From Sinomonas sp. ASV486 (GTDB taxonomy: Bacteria > Actinomycetota > Actinomycetes > Actinomycetales > Micrococcaceae): 64,000 nt of DNA. The notes beneath the pieces are model-generated. The model worked only from the letters and a program-made list of their open reading frames with translations. It did no database searches and was not told the origin of the DNA. Below are positions 58,672 to 64,000 of this stretch, in pieces. Made by a program: the position numbers and the translations under genes. The stretch's first letter is position 1. Every line of letters begins with the position of its first letter. Where the stretch lies: NCBI RefSeq assembly GCF_030908215.1, contig NZ_JAVFJK010000011.1, forward strand, positions 1-64,000. The letters run 5' to 3'.

Positions 58672-60288
58672 ATGGCAGACTCCCAGTTCATGACATCCCG
58701 GACAACGGCGCCCGGCGCCACCGCATCCACCTCGCCTGCCGGCGGGCCCACCACCGCGCCCGACGCTCCGCGCGCCTCCTTCGAGCAGCTGGCCTCCCTC
58801 GCCACGGGAACCGGCCCCGCGCTCGAGGTGACCGCCCCGTTCGACGGGCAGCCACTCGGCGTCGTGCGCCAAGCCGCGGAGGGCGAGGTCGCGGCGGCTG
58901 TGCAGCGCGCCAGGGAGGCGCAGAAGCGCTGGGCGGCGACCCCCGCGAGGACCAGGGCCGCCGTGGCCCGGCGTTTCGCGAAGCTCGTGCTGGACCGGCG
59001 GGACGAGATCCTCGACGTGGTCCAGGCAGAGACCGGCAAGTCGCGTCTCGCCGCCCTCGAGGAGGTCGTGGACGCCTCGATGACGGCCTCGCACTACGCG
59101 CACACGGCCCCCGGGCTCCTGCGTCCGCGGCGCCATGTCGGCACCTTCCCGCTCCTGACGCAGACCACCGAGCTGCGCCATCCGAAGGGCGTGGTCGGGG
59201 TCATCACCCCCTGGAACTACCCGTTCACGCTCGTGGCGAGCGACTCCATCCCCGCGCTGCTCGCGGGCAACGCCGTAGTCATCAAGCCGGACCACCAGAC
59301 CCCGTACTCGGGCCTGATGGTCCTGGACCTCCTGTGGCAGGCCGGGCTCCCCGACGGGCTCGCGCAGGTGGTGCTCGGACCCGGCGCCGTGGTGGGGCCG
59401 CAGCTCATCGACGCGGTCGACTTCGTGATGTTCACAGGCTCGACGGCGACCGGACGGGTTGTGGCGCAGCGCGCCGCCGGGCGGCTCATCGGGTTCTCTG
59501 CGGAGCTGGGCGGCAAGAACCCGCTCATCGTGCTGCCCGACGCGAACATCCCCGCGGCCGCGGCCGGCGCCGCACGGGCCTGCTTCGCCAATGCGGGCCA
59601 GCTGTGCGTGGGGCCCGAGCGGATCTATGTGCACGAGGCCGTCCGCTCGCGGTTCACCGAGGCGTTCCTCGACGAGGTCTCGAGGATTCGCGTCGCGCCC
59701 GGGACGTCCTGGGACGCGGACATGGGCTCGCTCATCTCCCCCGCGCACCTCGCGCGGGTCCAGGCGCACTTGGACGACGCCGTGGGCAAGGGCGCACGGA
59801 TCCTCGCCGGCGGCGCCGCCCGGCCCGATCTGGGTCCGGGCTTCTTCGCCCCCACCGTGCTCACCGACGTCCCCGAGACCGCGGACCTCGTGCGTTCCGA
59901 GACCTTCGGTCCCGTCGTGGCCATCTACCCCGTCCGGACCGAGGACGAGGCCATCGCCCGCGCCAACGACAGCGTCCTGGGGCTCAACGCGAGCGTGTGG
60001 ACCACGCCGTCGCGCGGGCGGGCGCTCGGCTCCCGGATCGAGGCCGGAACCGTCAACGTCAACGAGGGCTACGCGGCCGCGTGGGCCTCGCATTCGGCGC
60101 CGATGGGCGGCTGGAAGGAGTCCGGACTGGGCCGCCGCCACGGAGCGGAGGGCCTGCTGAAGTACACCGAGGCCCAGACCGTCTCGGTGCAGCACGCCCT
60201 GCCCATCGCCCCCTGGACCGGGATGAGCAACGAGCGCTTCGCGAACCTCTTCACCCGGGCCACAGGCATCCTCAACCGGTTCCGCTGA
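58672..60288 (+). CDS. Succinate-semialdehyde dehydrogenase-like aldehyde dehydrogenase (GabD2 type)
   Basis: NAD(P)-dependent enzyme of 538 aa that oxidises an aldehyde to its acid. Conserved pieces: TPWNYPFTL, FTGSTATGR (cofactor), ELGGKNPLIV with catalytic Glu, ANAGQLCVGPERIYVHE with the nucleophile Cys, and EAGTVNVNEGY. The Pro/Ala/Thr-rich first 40 residues are as in actinobacterial GabD2 proteins. GGAGAG stands 5 nt before the ATG. Succinate semialdehyde is the usual substrate, from 4-aminobutyrate or the oxoglutarate branch. Stands 68 nt before an SDR gene that has its own promoter. Confidence 0.85.
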   Translation: MADSQFMTSRTTAPGATASTSPAGGPTTAPDAPRASFEQLASLATGTGPALEVTAPFDGQPLGVVRQAAEGEVAAAVQRAREAQKRWAATPARTRAAVARRFAKLVLDRRDEILDVVQAETGKSRLAALEEVVDASMTASHYAHTAPGLLRPRRHVGTFPLLTQTTELRHPKGVVGVITPWNYPFTLVASDSIPALLAGNAVVIKPDHQTPYSGLMVLDLLWQAGLPDGLAQVVLGPGAVVGPQLIDAVDFVMFTGSTATGRVVAQRAAGRLIGFSAELGGKNPLIVLPDANIPAAAAGAARACFANAGQLCVGPERIYVHEAVRSRFTEAFLDEVSRIRVAPGTSWDADMGSLISPAHLARVQAHLDDAVGKGARILAGGAARPDLGPGFFAPTVLTDVPETADLVRSETFGPVVAIYPVRTEDEAIARANDSVLGLNASVWTTPSRGRALGSRIEAGTVNVNEGYAAAWASHSAPMGGWKESGLGRRHGAEGLLKYTEAQTVSVQHALPIAPWTGMSNERFANLFTRATGILNRFR

Positions 60289-60356
60289 GGGGCCCGCGCC
60301 GGACTTCCTCCGCATGCAGGGCGCGACCGATGCTACTCGCTGGTAACCTACATCAC

Positions 60357-61211
60357 ATGTACCGAGGAACCCGCCTGCGTGGCACCCGCGTCCTGATCAC
60401 CGGAGGAGCCTCCGGGATCGGCCGCCTCATGGCTCTGGAATCCGCCCGACGCGGCGCCGAGGTGGTCATCTGGGACCTCTCGGCCGACGGCGCCGCAGCG
60501 GTCGTCGCGGAGATCGTCGCCACCGGGGGCCTCGCCAGCTCGTACCCCGTGGACGTCACTGACACCGCCCACGTCGCAGAGGCTGCCCGGCAGACAGGTG
60601 ACGTGGACGTCGTCGTGAACAACGCCGGCGTCGTGTCCGGGCAGACGCTGCTCGAGGCGAGCGAGTCCGCCCTGCGCCGGACCCTCGAGGTCAACGTGCT
60701 GGCCCTCTACTGGGTCACGCGGGCCTTCCTGCCGGGAATGATCGCCCGCGGCCGGGGCACCGTGGTGACGATCGCGAGCGCGGCCGGGCTGGTCGGCGTC
60801 GCCCGCCAGACCGACTACTCGGCGAGCAAGTTCGGCGCCTTCGGCTTCACGGAGTCGCTGCGGGCGGAACTGCGCGCGGACGGGCATGACGTCGGCACGC
60901 TCGTGGTGTGCCCGTACTACATCAACACCGGCATGTTCGAGGGCGTCGAGACGAAGTTCCCCGCTCTCCTGCCGATCCTCGAGGAACACGATGTAGCCCT
61001 CAAGGTCATCGACGGGATCGAGTCCGGCCGCGAGCAGATCATCCTGCCGCCGTTCGCCCGGCTCGTGCCGCTCATGCGCTTCCTGCCGACCCGGGCGTTC
61101 GACCGGGTGGCAGACTTCTTCGGCATCAACCACACGATGGACCACTTCGTGGGGCGGGCCGGGGCGAAGCGGGTTGCAGCGGGGAAGGCCGGGGCTGCGG
61201 CGGGGAAGTGA
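60357..61211 (+). CDS. SDR family oxidoreductase (retinol dehydrogenase/RDH10-like)
   Basis: Classical SDR of 284 aa: ITGGASGIGRLMALE, NNAGVVSGQTL, IASAAGLVG and YSASKFGAFGF (Tyr-x3-Lys). The C-terminus is extended by a hydrophobic/basic segment (FARLVPLMRFLP, later KRVAAGKAG), as in membrane-associated members acting on lipids or isoprenoid alcohols. TAACCT (60344-60349) ends 7 nt before the ATG and no ribosome site is visible, so it may be leaderless. Confidence 0.85.
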   Translation: MYRGTRLRGTRVLITGGASGIGRLMALESARRGAEVVIWDLSADGAAAVVAEIVATGGLASSYPVDVTDTAHVAEAARQTGDVDVVVNNAGVVSGQTLLEASESALRRTLEVNVLALYWVTRAFLPGMIARGRGTVVTIASAAGLVGVARQTDYSASKFGAFGFTESLRAELRADGHDVGTLVVCPYYINTGMFEGVETKFPALLPILEEHDVALKVIDGIESGREQIILPPFARLVPLMRFLPTRAFDRVADFFGINHTMDHFVGRAGAKRVAAGKAGAAAGK

Positions 61212-61299
61212 AGGTCGGCTGACGACTCGGCCCGAAGCCGCGTCAGGACGCGGCCGCTTGGTACTACCCGTTGAGGCTCCGGGGCCCTAGTCTGTGCGC

Positions 61300-62070
61300 A
61301 TGACGACGGGGCTGCCGTTCGCGGGCAACGGTCTGGTGCATGGCGTGTTCATGGGACTCGGCATCGCGGCCGCACTCGTCTTCTACGCATTCGAGAAGCG
61401 GCGCCGAGGCCTCAGCGACCCTCGGCTGTGGACGCTCGCAGGCTTTGCACTCGCCTTCGGGGCCATCGGCTCGCGTATCACGTGGGACCCCACACGCCCC
61501 GTCTCACCGGTGGAGTGGTGGGTCGACGGCGACCGCAGCATCCTCGCGGGGCTGGTCGGGGCCTGGCTCGGCGTGCACCTCGGCAAACGGCTCATCGGGT
61601 ACCGCATCTCCACCGGGGACCTGTTCGCGCCGTCCGTGGCGCTGGCCATGTCCATCGGCCGGATCGGGTGCCTGCTCACCGAGCTGCCCGGCACGCCGAC
61701 GGGCGGGGACTGGGGATTCGTGCTCACCCCTGACCAGGCTGCGATGTTCGGTGCCCAGGCCGGGGTGGGGCTCCACCCCTCGTTCCTTTACGAGATCGCG
61801 TTCCACGCCGTGGCCTTCACGCTCATGCTCCGCTACCGGGACCGCGTGCGCCGCTCGGGCGACCTGTTCGTTTGCTATGTAGCGGCCTACGCGCTGTTCC
61901 GCTTCGGCGTCGAGTTTGTGCGGGGCAACGACGAGCTGTGGCTCGGCATGAGCCGGCCGCAGTGGTTCCTGCTCGCGATGCTGCCGCTGCTCGCGTGGCG
62001 CGTGTGGAAGGTGTTCACCCGCCCGGCCACGATTCCGGCCCTGGCCGGAATGGAAGGAGAGACCGCGTGA
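61300..62070 (+). CDS. Lgt-like (prolipoprotein diacylglyceryl transferase family) membrane protein
   Basis: Membrane protein of 256 aa with about seven helices. The Lgt fold is shown by SIGRIGCLLTELPG, which replaces the canonical GRIGNFINGE box but keeps its Arg, and by FRFGVEFVRGNDE near the C-terminus, the site of the essential Arg. Loss of the Asn and shift of the Glu suggest a different acyl or prenyl acceptor than lipoproteins. It is leaderless in appearance: TAGTCT (61288-61293) ends 6 nt before the ATG. Its stop overlaps the next gene by 4 nt. With the following radical SAM gene it probably acts in membrane-lipid or lipid-protein modification. Confidence 0.7.
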   Translation: MTTGLPFAGNGLVHGVFMGLGIAAALVFYAFEKRRRGLSDPRLWTLAGFALAFGAIGSRITWDPTRPVSPVEWWVDGDRSILAGLVGAWLGVHLGKRLIGYRISTGDLFAPSVALAMSIGRIGCLLTELPGTPTGGDWGFVLTPDQAAMFGAQAGVGLHPSFLYEIAFHAVAFTLMLRYRDRVRRSGDLFVCYVAAYALFRFGVEFVRGNDELWLGMSRPQWFLLAMLPLLAWRVWKVFTRPATIPALAGMEGETA

Positions 62071-62465
62071 CCGAGAAGCCCCCGGACGACGGCGAGGCCC
62101 TACCTCCCGCTCCTCCCCCGTCGGAGCCACCCTCCGAGGGGTCGCGGCCTCCCGGGGGCGATGGGCCGAAGCCTCCGCGAGGCGGCTCCATGCCGGCCGC
62201 GGCCGCCCTCGGCCTCATCTTCCTGTATGTGGTGGGCCTCTCGATGCTTCCCGCCATCGGGCCGAGGGGCCCGTATAGCGCTCCCGTGTCGGTGGAGGTC
62301 ACGTATTGGAGCATCTTCATCGCGTACCTGGTCCTCGCCGTCGTGCTCGCGGTGCTGCGGAGGACCTCGCGGACGGGCTCGGGACTGCTGATCGCCTTCG
62401 GCATCTGGCTCCTCCTCGGCGGCGAGGTCTGCGTCGGCGTCCTCGTCCAGATGAGGCAGGCATGA
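62067..62465 (+). CDS. Small membrane protein between Lgt-like and radical SAM genes
   Basis: Protein of 132 aa: a Pro/Gly/Glu-rich soluble tail of about 45 residues, then three hydrophobic segments (AAALGLIFLYVVGLSMLP, VTYWSIFIAYLVLAVVLAVL, LLIAFGIWLLLGGEVCVGVL). It starts with GTG overlapping the Lgt-like stop, behind AAGGAG, and ends overlapping the radical SAM start (ATGA). No family recognised. Tight coupling on both sides implies a subunit or scaffold for the same reaction. Confidence 0.7.
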   Translation: MTEKPPDDGEALPPAPPPSEPPSEGSRPPGGDGPKPPRGGSMPAAAALGLIFLYVVGLSMLPAIGPRGPYSAPVSVEVTYWSIFIAYLVLAVVLAVLRRTSRTGSGLLIAFGIWLLLGGEVCVGVLVQMRQA

Positions 62466-64000
62466 GCGGCGACGAGCCGCGGGGACGCTGGGGAAGACCG
62501 GCGAGACAGGATGCCGCAGCCAGCCGCGCGCCGCTCGGCCCGGGGCAGCCGCTGCGCGGCGACCGGATCCACCGGTATGTCACCGCCTTCTGCCCGGAGT
62601 GCCATCAGGAGAACCCTGCCCTCGCTGAGGTGAGGAGGCTCGCGGGGGCGCTCATGGTGCGGGACGGGCGCGTGTGGCTCGAACGCGGGTGCCCCGACCA
62701 CGGCCTGGTCCGGACGATGTACGACGAGTCGCCCGAGATCCTCACGTACCTCGAGAAGTGGCAGGCGCCCACCAAGCAACACGTGCCGGACGCCGCCGGC
62801 AACTACCGCCCGATCCCCGAGGCCTACGCCTACGGGCTGCCGGCCATGCAGACTCAGCACACGTGCATCCTCCTGCAGGACGTGATCGAGCACTGCAACC
62901 TCCGCTGCCCCACGTGCTTCACGGCGTCGGGCCCGCAGCTGCAGGGGGTCGCCCCGCTGGCGGAGGTCCTGGCCAACGTGGACACGCGGCTGTCCCGCGA
63001 GAACGGCCGCATTGATGTGCTCATGCTCTCCGGCGGCGAACCCACGCTCTACCCGTACCTCGAGGAGCTGCTCGACGAGCTCGTGGCGCGGCCGATCGTG
63101 CGCATCATGGTCAACAGCAACGGCGTCCTCATCGCGAACGACGACGGGCTCCTGAACCTCCTCGCCAAGCACCGCGAGCGCGTCGAGGTCTACCTCCAGT
63201 ACGACGGGCCATCCCGTGAGTCCTCCGTGTACCACCGCGGCGGGGACCTGACCCGCATCAAGGACGCCGCCATCTCGCGGCTTTCCGAGGCCGGCGTCTT
63301 CACGACCCTCACCATGACCGCGACCCTCGGCGTGAACGACGGCGAGATCGGCGACGTCGTGCTCCGCGCCCTCGAGACCCCCTTCATGGGCGGGGTCGCG
63401 CTCCAGCCGGTCTTCGGCTCCGGCCGCGGCCACGGCATCGACTCGATGGACCGGCTCACCCACGGCGGCGTGCTGGCCCGGCTCGAGGAGCAGACCGGCG
63501 GCGCGGTCTCGTGGCACGACCTCACCGCCCTTCCGTGCTCGCACCCGCACTGCGCCTCGGTGGGCTACATGCTCAAGGACGACTCCGGCGTGTGGCGTTC
63601 GCTGACCGAGCTCATCGGGCACGACCGCCTGCTCCAGTGGCTCGAACTGGATCCGGACAGCATCGCGAACCGCATTGCCGACAGCGCGCTCCCGCTCGGC
63701 CTCCGCTCGATGATGAAGTCCTCCCTTCTCGACCTCCTGAGTGAGCAGTCCTCCCTGTCCCACCCGAGCACCGCGGAGCTGTGGAAGAACATCTGCACGC
63801 AGTGCGATCTCGGCATCGGCACGCTCACAACGCTCGCGGTGGGCTCGCTCCCCGGGCAGTACCAGCGGCTGCGGAAGCTGCTCGCCGAGCGGGTCACGCG
63901 CATCACGGTCAAGCCGTTCATGGACATCTCGACGATGATCGAGGAGCGGCTCATGCAGTGCTGCGTGCACGTGGGCACGAAGTCGGACGACGGCGCCCAC
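62462..64000 (+). CDS. Radical SAM protein of the tetraether synthase (Tes/MJ0619)-like family, 3' partial
   Basis: The frame is open to the window end (513 codons seen). An N-terminal Cys pair (FCPECHQENP, later RGCPDHG) as in Tes-type enzymes is followed by the radical SAM cluster motif Cys145-x3-Cys149-x2-Cys152 in HCNLRCPTCF, then LSGGEPTLYP. A second cluster region contains LPCSHPHC and IEERLMQCCVH near the edge. Archaeal Tes joins lipid tails by carbon-carbon bonds, and bacterial relatives make membrane-spanning lipids; the Lgt-like partner fits a lipid substrate. It starts inside the preceding stop codon. Substrate is inference; other MJ0619-type enzymes alter other molecules. Confidence 0.75.
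   Translation, partial: MSGDEPRGRWGRPARQDAAASRAPLGPGQPLRGDRIHRYVTAFCPECHQENPALAEVRRLAGALMVRDGRVWLERGCPDHGLVRTMYDESPEILTYLEKWQAPTKQHVPDAAGNYRPIPEAYAYGLPAMQTQHTCILLQDVIEHCNLRCPTCFTASGPQLQGVAPLAEVLANVDTRLSRENGRIDVLMLSGGEPTLYPYLEELLDELVARPIVRIMVNSNGVLIANDDGLLNLLAKHRERVEVYLQYDGPSRESSVYHRGGDLTRIKDAAISRLSEAGVFTTLTMTATLGVNDGEIGDVVLRALETPFMGGVALQPVFGSGRGHGIDSMDRLTHGGVLARLEEQTGGAVSWHDLTALPCSHPHCASVGYMLKDDSGVWRSLTELIGHDRLLQWLELDPDSIANRIADSALPLGLRSMMKSSLLDLLSEQSSLSHPSTAELWKNICTQCDLGIGTLTTLAVGSLPGQYQRLRKLLAERVTRITVKPFMDISTMIEERLMQCCVHVGTKSDDGAH

Noticed and set aside
58551-61211. A single 886-codon plus-strand frame seeming to fuse aldehyde dehydrogenase DNA to the SDR
   Set aside because: Only the part after 60357 is a real protein (SDR); the earlier part is the dehydrogenase gene read out of frame.

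Overview
The window is a GC-rich chromosomal segment of an actinobacterium, most likely a soil Micrococcaceae of the Arthrobacter/Sinomonas type. This is inferred from codon bias, GTG/TTG starts, several probably leaderless genes and the gene families present. No rRNA, tRNA, CRISPR array, prophage or intact insertion sequence was seen. Genes are small transcription units, each with its own regulator and often a recognisable palindromic operator.

Layout. 1-378: end of an SRPBCC gene. 408-12143: a catabolic island for a short acid sugar or polyol. It holds a DUF1537 kinase, three types of dehydrogenase, an AP-endonuclease-2-type isomerase/decarboxylase, an ACS-family MFS importer, and a divergent operon of DhaK-DhaL kinase, RpiB-like and TIM-like isomerases with a GntR regulator. 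The last three enzymes match the known route L-erythrulose to erythrulose phosphates to D-erythrose 4-phosphate. Two GntR proteins appear to split control: one palindrome lies at the kinase promoter, and a second (TCCTATAGGA) occurs at both other operons. 12214-19416: housekeeping and stress genes (ArfB, YbdK-type ligase, cupin/TetR pair, TRIC channel, MerR, SGNH hydrolase, aldo/keto reductase, secreted protein). 19453-24914: an SsuABC/NMT1-type ABC importer beside a CitA/CitB-type two-component system. 24933-28657: a fumarase/PcaB-superfamily lyase and a dicarboxylate symporter under a HutC-type GntR with clear operators. 28699-38714: CynX-type MFS, SDR, thioesterase, a MobA-like flavin monooxygenase, a phosphotransferase, a His-rich protein, and two serine-hydrolase-fold lipoproteins, one of which has lost its catalytic motifs. 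38730-45505: a Cys-rich 59-residue protein behind CsoR/CstR-like operators, an NCS1 permease, two MFS transporters and a GntR.

45541-53344 contains a secreted protein, a membrane protein with an alpha/beta-hydrolase signature and, in visibly lower-GC DNA, a two-gene module of a PLD-DEAD-DUF3427 helicase and an HNH endonuclease. This module is a candidate anti-phage or modification-dependent restriction system. 53439-58373: SDR, paired YCII proteins flanking a TetR/DUF981 unit, and a subtilisin. 58672-61211: GabD2-like aldehyde dehydrogenase and an SDR. 61300-64000: an operon of an Lgt-like protein, a small membrane protein and a tetraether-synthase-like radical SAM enzyme that runs off the end, suggesting unusual membrane-lipid chemistry.

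Two genome-wide habits show: a recurrent GC-rich hairpin (arm core GGCGGGCCCGCAC) used as terminator after many genes, and TANNNT -10 boxes 6-7 nt before start codons that lack Shine-Dalgarno sequences. Function and start choices were made by eye, without database searches.
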